Assembly: GCF_006717045.1 (NCBI RefSeq)
Contig: NZ_VFPH01000002.1
Coordinates: 1,550,001-1,614,000, forward strand
Reading direction: 5' to 3'
DNA length: 64,000 nt
DNA from: Pseudonocardia cypriaca
Lineage (GTDB): Bacteria > Actinomycetota > Actinomycetes > Mycobacteriales > Pseudonocardiaceae
Shown here piece by piece: positions 16,165 to 24,710 of this stretch. The position numbers and the translations under genes were made by a program. How positions within the stretch are numbered: position 1 is the stretch's first letter; each line of letters begins with the position of its first letter. Below the pieces are notes generated by a model. It had not been told where the DNA came from. It searched no databases and saw only the letters and a list, made by a program, of their open reading frames with translations.

Positions 16165-17067
16165 ATGCGTCCTGACCCGGCGGCCCTGCACGGCGCCGCG
16201 TTCGCCGAAGGCCGACGCCTGCGTGAGCGGGCCGAGCGCCACCACGCCCGGCACGTAGCCCGCATGGAGGCCCACATGGCCCGCATCGACATCCACCGGG
16301 CGCGGCACATGCGCCGGATGGCGCGGCGCCGGGCACACGCGCGGCCGCCGCTGGCCGTCGCGCTGGTGATCCTGCTGATCACCACGGCGGTCGCGGGCAG
16401 CGCCGCCGCCGCCATCGGTGCGATGATCGCCCTGCTCATCGCGGCCGCCGCCATCACCGGCCCGGCGCTGATCGTCGGCGGCACGGCGATTGCCCTCGCC
16501 CGCCGCAGCAGGCGCAGGCGGGCCATCGCCGCCGGCACCGCACCGCTACCGGCTCGCCCGGCCGCCCCGCCCCGTCCCCAGGTCGTGTGGACGAAGGCCC
16601 GCGAACGGTTCACGGCGCTGCGCGCCGAGTACGCCGCATTCGAGTGCGACCCGATGCAGGTGCTGCACCGGCCCGCGCTCGCCGACGTGTCCGTGGCCAG
16701 CACGGCCCGCTTCGTCGACGCGTTCGCCGAGGCCCAGGCGCTCGAGACCGACTCGTTCCCGCCCGCTGCGCACGCGGCGTCGTTCGTGGCCGCGGTCGAC
16801 AAGGCCGAGCGGGCGTGGCGCGCCGCCGTCGACGCGGCCGACCGGATCCGCCTGTCCGGCCTGTCCCCCGCCGAACGCGGCACCGTCGAGCGCGTGATCA
16901 AGCTCCTCACCACGGCCCGCGACTCCGACAGCGACCCCGAGCGCCTCGCCGCCTACGCGCGCGCCCGCTCGGAGCTGGCCAAGCTCGACCGCGCCGGCGT
17001 GATCCACCTGCCGCGCACCGCCCGGGCCTCCCTCGACGAGGCCGCCCGGGGCGAGCTGCCGGCCTAG
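16165..17067 (+). CDS. Two-TM membrane protein with His/Arg-rich cytosolic arm, unknown
   Basis: 300 residues from an ATG with GAGGGG 7 nt upstream; the frame extends earlier but without a better start. The first ~60 residues are very basic and His-rich (RHHARHVARMEAHMARIDIHRARHMRRMARRR). Two adjacent hydrophobic segments follow (about 63-84 and 88-110), then a basic SRRRRR cap and a helical Ala/Glu-rich domain of about 170 residues. No family is recognised. The basic arm on both sides of the TM hairpin predicts cytosolic N- and C-termini. It is divergent from pyc and convergent with the next gene, whose stop it overlaps by a few bases. Confidence 0.75.
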   Translation: MRPDPAALHGAAFAEGRRLRERAERHHARHVARMEAHMARIDIHRARHMRRMARRRAHARPPLAVALVILLITTAVAGSAAAAIGAMIALLIAAAAITGPALIVGGTAIALARRSRRRRAIAAGTAPLPARPAAPPRPQVVWTKARERFTALRAEYAAFECDPMQVLHRPALADVSVASTARFVDAFAEAQALETDSFPPAAHAASFVAAVDKAERAWRAAVDAADRIRLSGLSPAERGTVERVIKLLTTARDSDSDPERLAAYARARSELAKLDRAGVIHLPRTARASLDEAARGELPA

Positions 17068-18014
17068 AGCTTCATGTAGATCCGGATCGTGGTGCCCCGA
17101 GCCGACCGGTGGATCCGCACGAGGTCGGCGAGGTGGTTCACCAGCAGCAACCCGCGCCCGCGCGACTGCTCGGGCGGAGCCGGCCGCCGCCCGGCCAGCA
17201 GGTCGTCCAGCCGGCCCGTGTCGGACGCCTCGCCCACGAGGTGCCCGTCCTCGACCCACACCCGAAGCACCGACCGGCTGCGGGCGTGCTCGATGCTGTT
17301 GGTGACCAGCTCGTTGACGGCGAGCTCGAAGTCGTCGGCCCGGTCCGGCTCCAGGCCGGCGCGCCGCGCCTCGGCCAGCGCGAACGCCCTCGCGCTCGCC
17401 AGCGTCGGGGCGTCGACCAGCAGGGTGGGCGCCTCCGGCGGCGCGGACAGGGCCCGGTTGTAGTCGGCGAGCACGTCGTCGGGCGCGTACCGGCTGCTGT
17501 ACCGGGGTCCCGCCGGGTCGATCAGGGTGGGGTGGGTGCGCTCCGCGTCCTCCAGGACGTCGGCGGGCAGCGCTGCGACGTCGTAGGGGCAGAGGATCTC
17601 GACGCTCCGCCCGGTGAAGGCGTGGTTGATCAGGGCCTCGTGCTGCACGCAGGCCGGGTACTCCACCTCCGAGCGACCGGCCCAGATCGGCTCACCGATG
17701 ATCCGCACGAACTCGGCGTCGCGGTGCTCGTCGGCGAAGGCGAAGAGCACGCCCGGCAGGATCCGGCCCGGGTTGCGCCCCGCCCGGGTCATGTCGAGGA
17801 GCCGCACCCGCGGCGCGGCAGCGCCGAGGCCTGCCCGCAGGGCCTCCAGCTGGGCGCCGGGCACCGCGACGGCCACCGGCTCCCCCGCAGCGAGGCCCTC
17901 CTCGATGAACGGCAACGTGCCCGCGAGGTACTCGTCCATCCCGCGGTAGAAGAGCGCGGGGTGCCGGAACGGCTCGAGCCCAGCCGGCGACGGTGATGAG
18001 GCCAGCACGCTCAC
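17064..18014 (-). CDS. MEDS-domain anti-sigma-type ATPase/kinase-like regulator
   Basis: 316 residues with an N-terminal MEDS (DcmR-like) sensory domain (HPALFYRGMDEYLAGTLPFIEEGLAAGEPVAVAVP; about 15-180). The C-terminal HATPase_c of the RsbW/SpoIIAB type has an N-box ELAVNELVTNSIEHA and a G-box GRGLLLVNHLADLV. This architecture is common in actinobacteria, where such proteins act as switch kinases or anti-sigma factors. No sigma factor or antagonist is adjacent. The GTG at 18014 has GAGAGGA 7 nt upstream, better supported than the in-frame start at 18065. Confidence 0.87.
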   Translation of the reverse strand: MSVLASSPSPAGLEPFRHPALFYRGMDEYLAGTLPFIEEGLAAGEPVAVAVPGAQLEALRAGLGAAAPRVRLLDMTRAGRNPGRILPGVLFAFADEHRDAEFVRIIGEPIWAGRSEVEYPACVQHEALINHAFTGRSVEILCPYDVAALPADVLEDAERTHPTLIDPAGPRYSSRYAPDDVLADYNRALSAPPEAPTLLVDAPTLASARAFALAEARRAGLEPDRADDFELAVNELVTNSIEHARSRSVLRVWVEDGHLVGEASDTGRLDDLLAGRRPAPPEQSRGRGLLLVNHLADLVRIHRSARGTTIRIYMKL

Positions 18015-18165
18015 CGCTGATTCCTCTCGACGACCGGTAGGCCGGATACCCCGCTCCACCGGCACGAATCGCGCCCATGCATCACCACCACCATAAGCCT
18101 GGATGCGTCCGGGGGAACACCGGGCTTCTGTCGACGCTCGTCAGGTGGGCGGAACGCGCCGGCGC

Positions 18166-20361
18166 TCAGACCTTGTCGAGGTAGGCGGCGCGCTCCTCGT
18201 CGCCGACGGTCTCGCCGACGAGGGCGGCGAGACCGGGGTGGCGGCGCAGGCCCGGATCGTCGGCCACGATGTGCGAGGCGTAGACCTGCGCCTTCGAGAT
18301 GATCTCCTCGTGGCGCAGCAGCGACAGCAGCCGTAGCCCGGACCGGCGGCCGGACTGCAGGGCGCCCAGCACGTCTCCCTCGCGCCGCAGCTCCAGGTCG
18401 AGGCGGGCGAGCTCGAAGCCGTCGGTGGTGCCGGCGACGGCGTCGAGGCGCTCGCGGGCGCTGGTGGCGGCCGGCATCTCGGTGACGAGCAGGCACACGC
18501 CGGCCGCCTGGCCGCGGCCGACGCGCCCACGCAGCTGGTGCAGCTGCGAGAGCCCGAAGCGGTCGGCGTCCAGGATGATCATGCCGGTGGCGTTGGGCAC
18601 GTCGACGCCGACCTCGATCACCGTGGTGGCGACGAGGACGTCGAGCTCGGCCCGCTCGAAGGCCCGCATCACGGCGTCCTTCTCGTCGGGCGGGAGCTTG
18701 CCGTGCAGCACGCCGATCCGGAGCCCGTGCAGGGCGCCGTCGGCGAGCTTGGGCGCCACGTCCAGCACGGCGAGCGGTGGGCGCTTCGCCTGGCCGTCGT
18801 CGGAGTCGGCGCCGATGTCGGGATCGTCGGTGTCGACGAGGTCGGCGTCGGCACCGGCGTCGTTCTCGGTGCCGCCGACCCGCGGGCACACGACGTACAC
18901 CTGGTGCCCGGCGGCGACCTCCTCGTGGGCGCGCCGCCACACGCGGTCGAACCAGCTCGGCTTCTCCGCGAGCGGGACGACCGTGGTGGAGATCGGGGAG
19001 CGACCGCGGGGCAGCTCGCGCAGCGCCGAGACCTCCAGGTCGCCGTACACGGTCATCGCGACCGTGCGCGGGATCGGGGTGGCCGTCATGACGAGCATGT
19101 GCGGGGCCAGCTCGCCGCGGCTGCGCAGCGCGTCGCGCTGCTCCACCCCGAACCGGTGCTGCTCGTCGACCACGACGAGCCCCAGGTCGGCGAACCCGAC
19201 GTGCTCCTGGATCAGGGCATGGGTGCCGACCACGATGCCGGCCGCCCCGGACTGCGCGTCGAGCAGCGCCTGCCGGCGTGCCTTCGCCCCCAACGAGCCG
19301 GTGAGCAACGTGATGCTCGTGGCCTGCTCCGATGCCCCCAGCTCGCCGCCCTTGCCCAGCGGGCCGAGCAGCGCGCGCAGCGAGCGGGCGTGCTGGGCGG
19401 CCAGCACCTCGGTGGGCGCGAGCAGCGCCGCCTGCCGGCCTCCGTCGACGACCTGCAGCATCGCCCGCAGCGCGACGACCGTCTTGCCCGCGCCGACGTC
19501 GCCCTGCACGAGCCGGTTCATCGGGTGCTCGCGGGCGAGGTCGGCGGAGATCTCCGCGCCGACGGCGTGCTGGCCGGCGGTGAGCGCGAACGGCAGCTGG
19601 GCGTCGAACGCGTCGAGCAGGCCGCCCGCCTTGGGCGGGCAGGCCGCGGCCGGTCGCTGCGCGGTGGCCTGCCGGCGCAGCGCGAGGGCGAGCTGCACGC
19701 CCATCGCCTCGTCCCACACGAGGCGGTGGCGGGCGGCGTGGATGTCGGCCTCGGACTCCGGGACGTGGATCCGCCGCAGCGCCCGCGCGAGGTCGGCGAG
19801 CATCTCCCGGCCCCGCACCAGCTCCGGCAACGGGTCGGTGGGGTCGTCGAGCAGGTCGAGGACCTGCCGGACGCAGCGCGCCACCTGCTGCGAGGTGATC
19901 TTGCCGGTGGCCGGGTAGACGGACAGGAACGGCCGGATCTCGTCGGCCTCGTCGAGCGGCTCGAACTGCGGGTGGGTGAGCTGCAGCTTGTTGTTGAAGA
20001 CGCCGACCTTGCCGGAGAACACCGCCCGGACCCCGGGCTTGATGATGTGCTGCACCTTGTGGCCGTTGAAGAAGGTGCAGTCGATCGTGGCGCCCTTCTC
20101 GTCGCGGATGACGACGTTGAGCAGCTTGCCCCGCCGCGAGCGCATGTCGCGCAGCACCGACTTCTCCACCTGCGCCACGAGCGTGGCCTGCTCGCCGATC
20201 TCCAGCCCCGCGATGTCGGTGAGCTTGCCGCGGTCGACGTAGCGGCGCGGGTAGTGGCGCACCAGCGCGCCGACGGTGGTGATGTCGAGCGACTCGAGCG
20301 CCTGGGCCGTGCGCTTGCCGACCAGCGGCTCGATCGCGTTCGACATGTCGATCCCGGTCAT
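18166..20361 (-). CDS. recG: ATP-dependent DNA helicase RecG
   Basis: 731-residue SF2 helicase/translocase that regresses stalled forks and processes branched DNA. It has an N-terminal OB 'wedge' domain (about 50-135), Walker A GDVGAGKT (287-294), Walker B/motif II DEQH (399-402; VVVDEQHRFGVEQR) and motif III MTATPIPRT. The C-terminal helicase half ends with the QLRGRVGRG motif. Length and motifs are normal. The ATG overlaps the stop of the DAK2-domain gene (ATGA), so the two are coupled, an arrangement typical of actinobacteria. Confidence 0.97.
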   Translation of the reverse strand: MTGIDMSNAIEPLVGKRTAQALESLDITTVGALVRHYPRRYVDRGKLTDIAGLEIGEQATLVAQVEKSVLRDMRSRRGKLLNVVIRDEKGATIDCTFFNGHKVQHIIKPGVRAVFSGKVGVFNNKLQLTHPQFEPLDEADEIRPFLSVYPATGKITSQQVARCVRQVLDLLDDPTDPLPELVRGREMLADLARALRRIHVPESEADIHAARHRLVWDEAMGVQLALALRRQATAQRPAAACPPKAGGLLDAFDAQLPFALTAGQHAVGAEISADLAREHPMNRLVQGDVGAGKTVVALRAMLQVVDGGRQAALLAPTEVLAAQHARSLRALLGPLGKGGELGASEQATSITLLTGSLGAKARRQALLDAQSGAAGIVVGTHALIQEHVGFADLGLVVVDEQHRFGVEQRDALRSRGELAPHMLVMTATPIPRTVAMTVYGDLEVSALRELPRGRSPISTTVVPLAEKPSWFDRVWRRAHEEVAAGHQVYVVCPRVGGTENDAGADADLVDTDDPDIGADSDDGQAKRPPLAVLDVAPKLADGALHGLRIGVLHGKLPPDEKDAVMRAFERAELDVLVATTVIEVGVDVPNATGMIILDADRFGLSQLHQLRGRVGRGQAAGVCLLVTEMPAATSARERLDAVAGTTDGFELARLDLELRREGDVLGALQSGRRSGLRLLSLLRHEEIISKAQVYASHIVADDPGLRRHPGLAALVGETVGDEERAAYLDKV

Positions 20362-21986
20362 TCCACCCCCAGCACGAGCGGGTAGTCGCTCTGCCCGCCG
20401 CGGTGCACGACGACGTCGACCTCGGGGTGGGTGCGGCGCAGGTCGGCCGCGAGCCCCTCGGCCAGCGACGGGTCGGCACCCTCCCCCAGCAACACGGTGA
20501 CGATCTCACCACCCGCGGTGAGCATGCGGTGAGCCAACCACAGGGCACCGACAGCCAGGTCCGGGGCGATCAGCACGACCTCGCCGTCGGTGATCCCGAG
20601 GACCTCGCCAGGCTCGCACCGCCCCACCCAGGTGAGGGCCTCGGACTCCGCCACGACGAGCCCCCCGGTGCGGGTGCCGGCCGCGGCCTCGGCCATGGCG
20701 ATGACGTCGTCGCCCGCACGCCGGTCCGGGTCGTGGACGGCGAGCGCCGACAGACCCTGCAGCACCGACGCCGTCGGCAGCACCAGCACCTCCTGCCCGT
20801 CCGAGCGCGCCGACGCCGCCGCCCGCTCGGCCACCGCGGCGAGCTCGGCGTCGTCGGGCAGCAGCACGACGTGCCGGGCGCGGGTGCCGGCCAGCGCGGC
20901 CACGATCTCGCCCTCGTCGACGCCGCGGCCGGGCTCGTGCTCCAGAACGGCTGCGCCCGCCGACCGGGCCAGCTCCGCCACCTCCGACCCGCTGACGAGC
21001 ATCAGCACCGCCCGCTCGCGCGCGAACCGGCTCGACGGAACGGCGGGGGCGTGCTGGTCGGCGAAGCGCACGACGGTGATCCGGTGCGGCCGGCCCGCGA
21101 CGATGCCCGCCTCGATCGCCGCACCGATGTCGGTGCAGTGCACGTGGACGTTCCACAGGCCGTCGGCGTCGCCCGCCACCGCCACGCAGTCGCCGATCGC
21201 GGCCAGCTGGGTGCGCAGCTCGTCGACGCGCGGGCCGTCGGTGCCGTCCAGCAGGTACATGACCTCGTAGTCGTGCTCGTCCGACCCGCTCTCGCGCTCC
21301 GCCACCAGGACCTCCCGACCGCGCGCCACCGCCACGGGCGTGCGGGGCATCTCACCCCCGCTCCGGCCGGTGACCAGACCGGCCAGTGCGTCCAGCACGA
21401 GGTAGAGGCCGAGCCCCCCGGCGTCCACCACCCCGGCCCGCGCGAGCTCGGGCAGCTGCCCCGTGGTGGCCTGCACGGCCGCGCGGGCCGCGTCGGCCGC
21501 CGCGACCGCCACGTCGTCGAGCCGGTCGGAGCCCACGTCGGCGGCCGCCCGCGCGGCCGCGCCGAGCACCGACAGCACGGTGCCCTCCTTGGGGCGGCTG
21601 ACGGCGGCGGTGGCCAGCCGGTGGGCCCGCTGCAGGGCGTCGGCGAGCACCGCGCCAGCCGGGCGCTGGGCGCGCGTCACCGCCTCGGCGAGCCCGCGCA
21701 GCACCTGCGAGAGGATCACCCCGGAGTTGCCGCGGGCACCGATGAGCGCACCCCGGGCCAGTGCGGCCGCCACCGCCGCCGCCCCGCGCCCGGCCCCGTT
21801 CTCGCGCACCACCCGGCGCACGGCCTCGGCCGCCGCGCGCATGGTGAGCAGCAGGTTGGTGCCCGTGTCGCCGTCGGGCACCGGGAACACGTTGATCCGG
21901 TCGATCTCCGCGCAATGCCGCTCGAGCGCCGTGGTGGCCGCCCGCGTCCAGCCCGTGAGCAGCGCGGTGTCGAGGGTCGGGGGCAC
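20358..21986 (-). CDS. DAK2 domain protein (YloV/FakA-like kinase subunit)
   Basis: 542 residues. The N-terminal DAK2/DhaL-type nucleotide-binding domain contains INVFPVPDGDTGTNLLLTM, with the Asp cluster that binds Mg-ADP, and GARGNSGVILSQ. A middle domain (YEVMYLLDG) and a C-terminal domain follow. In Firmicutes the homolog FakA phosphorylates fatty acids bound to FakB; the actinobacterial substrate is not established. GTG at 21986 is taken as the start because it precedes the conserved helix. It lacks a strong Shine-Dalgarno, and the frame continues upstream through the divergent rpmB promoter region. Confidence 0.88.
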   Translation of the reverse strand: MPPTLDTALLTGWTRAATTALERHCAEIDRINVFPVPDGDTGTNLLLTMRAAAEAVRRVVRENGAGRGAAAVAAALARGALIGARGNSGVILSQVLRGLAEAVTRAQRPAGAVLADALQRAHRLATAAVSRPKEGTVLSVLGAAARAAADVGSDRLDDVAVAAADAARAAVQATTGQLPELARAGVVDAGGLGLYLVLDALAGLVTGRSGGEMPRTPVAVARGREVLVAERESGSDEHDYEVMYLLDGTDGPRVDELRTQLAAIGDCVAVAGDADGLWNVHVHCTDIGAAIEAGIVAGRPHRITVVRFADQHAPAVPSSRFARERAVLMLVSGSEVAELARSAGAAVLEHEPGRGVDEGEIVAALAGTRARHVVLLPDDAELAAVAERAAASARSDGQEVLVLPTASVLQGLSALAVHDPDRRAGDDVIAMAEAAAGTRTGGLVVAESEALTWVGRCEPGEVLGITDGEVVLIAPDLAVGALWLAHRMLTAGGEIVTVLLGEGADPSLAEGLAADLRRTHPEVDVVVHRGGQSDYPLVLGVE

Positions 21987-22114
21987 CTGCGCGAGCCTAG
22001 GCCGTCTCCGGCGACAGGGGCCGTGCACGACCCCGCGAAGGCGCGGGTATTCTGGGTCTTCGCGACCGGGGCAACCCCGGCTTACCCTCACCGTCTACCC
22101 GAGGAGTGTCCGAC

Positions 22115-22306
22115 GTGGCTGCCGTCTGTGACGTCTGTGGAAAGGGTCCGGGCTTCGGCATGTCCGTCTCGCACTCACACCGCCGCACCCACCGCCGCTG
22201 GAACCCGAACATCCAGACCGTGCGGACCAGCGACAACGGCGGCAACCGCCGCCGCCTGAACGTGTGCACCTCCTGCCTCAAGGCCGGCAAGGTCGCGCGC
22301 GCCTGA
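22115..22306 (+). CDS. rpmB: 50S ribosomal protein L28
   Basis: 63-residue large-subunit protein. The GTG at 22115 has GAGGAG 8 nt upstream and gives the family N-terminus AAVCDVCGKGPGFGMSVSHSHRRTHRRW. An earlier in-frame GTG overlaps the Shine-Dalgarno itself. Two CxxC pairs (CDVC and CTSC) make this the zinc-binding (C+) form of L28. It is divergent from the DAK2 gene and ends at a strong hairpin. Confidence 0.97.
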   Translation: MAAVCDVCGKGPGFGMSVSHSHRRTHRRWNPNIQTVRTSDNGGNRRRLNVCTSCLKAGKVARA

Positions 22307-22317
22307 CGCACCACACC

Positions 22318-22358
22318 AACGGCACTTTCGTCCGATGCGTTCGGACGGAAGTGCCGTT
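22318..22358. terminator. Bidirectional hairpin terminator between rpmB and ung
   Basis: 18-bp arms (left 22318-22335 beginning AACGGCACTT, right 22341-22358) with a single mismatch and a 5-nt loop. It begins 11 bp after the rpmB stop and ends 11 bp before the ung stop, between convergent genes. There is no long U-tract. Confidence 0.8.
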
Positions 22359-22369
22359 CGCGTTGTGCC

Positions 22370-23050
22370 TCAGGGAAGCTTCCAGTCCACCGGTTCCCCA
22401 CCCAGCTCCTCGAGCAGGGCGTTGGCCCGGCTGAAGGGGCGGGAGCCGAAGAAGCCGCGGTCGGCCGACATCGGGCTCGGGTGCGCCGACTCGATGCACG
22501 GCACGTCGCCGAGCAGCGGGGCGAGGTTGCGGGCGTCGCGGCCCCACAGGATCGCGACGAGCGGCTCGCCGTCGCGAGCCACCAGGGCGTGGATGGCCTG
22601 TTCGGTGACCTTCTCCCAGCCCTTGTCCCGGTGCGAGCCGGGGTTGCCGGGCTCGACGGTGAGCACCCTGTTGAGCAGCAGCACGCCCTGATCGGCCCAG
22701 GGCGTCAGGTCGCCGGTGGACGGGGTGGGGTGGCCCAGGTCCTCGCTGTACTCGCGGAAGATGTTCGCGAGCGAGCGGGGCACCGGCCGCGTCTCGGGTG
22801 ACACCGAGAACGACAGCCCGATCGCGTGGCCGGGCGTCGGATACGGGTCCTGGCCGACGATGAGCACGCGCACCTGGTCGAACGGCTGCTGGAACGCGCG
22901 CAGCACGTTCGCGCCGGCGGGCAGGTAGCGGCGGCCCGCGGCGAGCTCTGCGCGCAGGAACGCACCCATGTCGGCGATCACCGGGGCCACCGGGGCAAGC
23001 GCCCTGGCCCATCCGGTCTCGACGACCTCCTCGAGCGGTCGTGCCGACAT
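22370..23050 (-). CDS. ung: Uracil-DNA glycosylase, family 1
   Basis: 226-residue base-excision repair enzyme that removes uracil from DNA. The water-activating motif GQDPYPTPGHAIGLSFSV (catalytic Asp) and the leucine-loop motif HPSPMSADRGFFGSRPFS are both present. The loop reads HPSPM rather than the commoner HPSPL. The start overlaps the gamma-CA-like gene stop by one base (TGATG), so ung is the last gene of a long minus-strand run that includes the Mrp operon. In M. tuberculosis ung is followed by thiL, which here is 38.6 kb away. Confidence 0.97.
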   Translation of the reverse strand: MSARPLEEVVETGWARALAPVAPVIADMGAFLRAELAAGRRYLPAGANVLRAFQQPFDQVRVLIVGQDPYPTPGHAIGLSFSVSPETRPVPRSLANIFREYSEDLGHPTPSTGDLTPWADQGVLLLNRVLTVEPGNPGSHRDKGWEKVTEQAIHALVARDGEPLVAILWGRDARNLAPLLGDVPCIESAHPSPMSADRGFFGSRPFSRANALLEELGGEPVDWKLP

Positions 23051-23571
23051 CAGGCGATCCTCCTCAGCTCGGCGCGGAACCGCTTGGCCCGCCGGACGTA
23101 GCTCTGCACCGCGTGGTCGAAGTAGCCCTCGGGCACCTCGTGGCCCTCGCGGACCCGCGCCGGCACGCCCATCGCCATCCGCCGGTCCGGGATCTCCGCC
23201 TTCGGCGACACGACCGCACCTGCGGCGACGACGGCTCCGGCGCCGACGCGGGCGCCGTTGAGCACCACGGACCCCGACGAGATGAGGGCGCGGTCGCCGA
23301 TCACCGCGCCCTCGATGTGCACGTTGTGCCCGACGGTGACCTCGTTCCCGATGATCGTCGGCTCGTGCGCGGTGCAGTGGATGATCGACCCGTCCTGCAC
23401 GCTGGTGCGGGCGCCCACCTCGATGCGGCCGTCGTCACCGCGCAGCACGGCGGTCGGCCAGACCGAGGACTCGGCGCCGATCACGACGTTGCCGATCACA
23501 ACGGCGTCCGGGTGGACGTAGGCGTCGGGATGGATGTCCGGTTCGACGTCGCCGAGTGCGTAGAGGGGCAC
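23050..23571 (-). CDS. Gamma-carbonic anhydrase-like left-handed beta-helix protein
   Basis: 173-residue hexapeptide-repeat (LbH) protein of the gamma-CA/PaaY family, with repeats through about residues 20-135 and a C-terminal helix. Ligand positions by alignment with Methanosarcina Cam: His65 (IIHC) fits H81 and His82 (VGH) fits H117. The H122 position is Glu87, in GHNVHIEG, with a His two residues earlier. It may therefore bind metal differently or lack CA activity. It lies 10 bp downstream of mnhG on the same strand and overlaps ung by one base, so it is likely co-transcribed with the Mrp antiporter. Confidence 0.85.
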   Translation of the reverse strand: MPLYALGDVEPDIHPDAYVHPDAVVIGNVVIGAESSVWPTAVLRGDDGRIEVGARTSVQDGSIIHCTAHEPTIIGNEVTVGHNVHIEGAVIGDRALISSGSVVLNGARVGAGAVVAAGAVVSPKAEIPDRRMAMGVPARVREGHEVPEGYFDHAVQSYVRRAKRFRAELRRIA

Positions 23572-23581
23572 CCGGGGGAGC

Positions 23582-23920
23582 TTAGGACTCGTCCTCCTCG
23601 GGCATCTTCCCGGCCAGCTCGTCGGCGACCAGCAGGTCCCGGCGCACCGCGCCTGCGCGGTAGGCGGAGCGCCCGAGCAGCTGCGAGATCACCGGGGCCG
23701 TGATCACCTGGAACAGCCCGACCAGCAGCAGGGTCACCGCGCTCTCCAGCTCGACCCGCAGCGCGGTGCCGGCGAGGATCAGCAGCAGGCCGAGCGTCTG
23801 GGGCTTGGTGGCGGCCTGCAGGCGGCCCGGCAGGTCCGGCAGGCGCAGCAGCCCGAACGCACCGAGCAGGCAGGACAGCGCGCCGCCGAGCAGCAGCACC
23901 GCGGAGACGACGTCGGTCAT
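23582..23920 (-). CDS. mnhG: Mrp cation/proton antiporter subunit G
   Basis: 112-residue membrane subunit with three TM segments (VVSAVLLLGGALSCLLGAFGLLRL; TLGLLLILAGTALRV; VTLLLVGLFQVITAPVISQLLGRSAY). The family-typical LPDLPGRLQAATKPQTLGLLL is present. It has an acidic C-terminal tail. The ATG at 23920 overlaps the mnhF stop (ATGA), so upstream open sequence in the frame is not used. It is the last of the seven antiporter genes. Confidence 0.95.
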   Translation of the reverse strand: MTDVVSAVLLLGGALSCLLGAFGLLRLPDLPGRLQAATKPQTLGLLLILAGTALRVELESAVTLLLVGLFQVITAPVISQLLGRSAYRAGAVRRDLLVADELAGKMPEEDES

Positions 23921-24183
23921 CGGTGCCCCTTCCGGCGCTCGGCCAGCCGGGTCGCCGTGGCGGACCCGACGAACCCCAGCAGGGCGACCGCGGCGAGCAG
24001 CGGGATGTTGGAGCCGTCGCGGTAGATCGCGATGTACACCGCAGCGGCGGCCACGACGAGGATCACGAGCACGTCGAGCGCGGCGATCCGATCCAGGGTG
24101 TCCGGCCCGCGCAGCAGCCGGACGAGCGTGAGCGCACCGGCGGCGCACAGCAGCGCCAGCACGACGACGAAGACGACCGTCAC
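23917..24183 (-). CDS. mnhF: Mrp cation/proton antiporter subunit F
   Basis: 88 residues with three TM helices. The family core is LVRLLRGPDTLDRIAALDVLVI, with the conserved Arg-Gly-Pro...Asp-Arg. It starts at GTG 24183, overlapping the mnhE stop (GTGA), and its stop overlaps mnhG (ATGA). Confidence 0.95.
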   Translation of the reverse strand: MTVVFVVVLALLCAAGALTLVRLLRGPDTLDRIAALDVLVILVVAAAAVYIAIYRDGSNIPLLAAVALLGFVGSATATRLAERRKGHR

Positions 24184-24710
24184 GACATCCTCCCCAGCAG
24201 GCGTTCCGCTTCGGCCTGTTCGTCGGGGGAACCGAGGGCGGAGAGCACGCGGCGCTGCATGTCCACGACGCGCCGCCGGGCCCGGTCGACATCCGCGTCG
24301 TCGCGGGGCCCGAGCGCGTAGACGTACCAGACGTCGTGGTCGTGGTCGATCTGCAGCGCCATCGTGCCCGGCGAGAGCGAGAGCGCGCTGGCCATGATCG
24401 TGACCACCTGGTCGGAGGACGCGATCAGCGGCACCGCCATGATCGCCCCGCGGGCGCGCGGGCCGTGGCGCAGCACCTCCCAGCTCACCTCGACACCGGA
24501 CACGGCGATGTCCCACAGCAGGAACAGCACGAGCCCGCAGATGCGCAGTGGGCGCACCGGCAGCCGGTCGGTGGCGGGCGGCAGCCGGAACAACGCGGTG
24601 ACGAGCACGGCGACGACCAGGCCGCCCACGATCGACGCCGGGGTGAACGTGCCCCACAGCAGCACCCACACGCACGTCAGCCACAGGACGGCCGGCAGCC
24701 TCCCCCTCAC
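24180..24710 (-). CDS. mnhE: Mrp cation/proton antiporter subunit E
   Basis: 176 residues. N-terminal TM helices (LPAVLWLTCVWVLLWGTFTPASIVGGLVVAVLV) are followed by the MnhE signature around FLLWDIAVSGVEVSWEVL and the soluble motif SLSPGTMALQID. It starts at GTG 24710, overlapping the mnhD stop (GTGA). Subunit E completes the hetero-oligomeric Mrp complex in the membrane. Confidence 0.95.
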   Translation of the reverse strand: MRGRLPAVLWLTCVWVLLWGTFTPASIVGGLVVAVLVTALFRLPPATDRLPVRPLRICGLVLFLLWDIAVSGVEVSWEVLRHGPRARGAIMAVPLIASSDQVVTIMASALSLSPGTMALQIDHDHDVWYVYALGPRDDADVDRARRRVVDMQRRVLSALGSPDEQAEAERLLGRMS

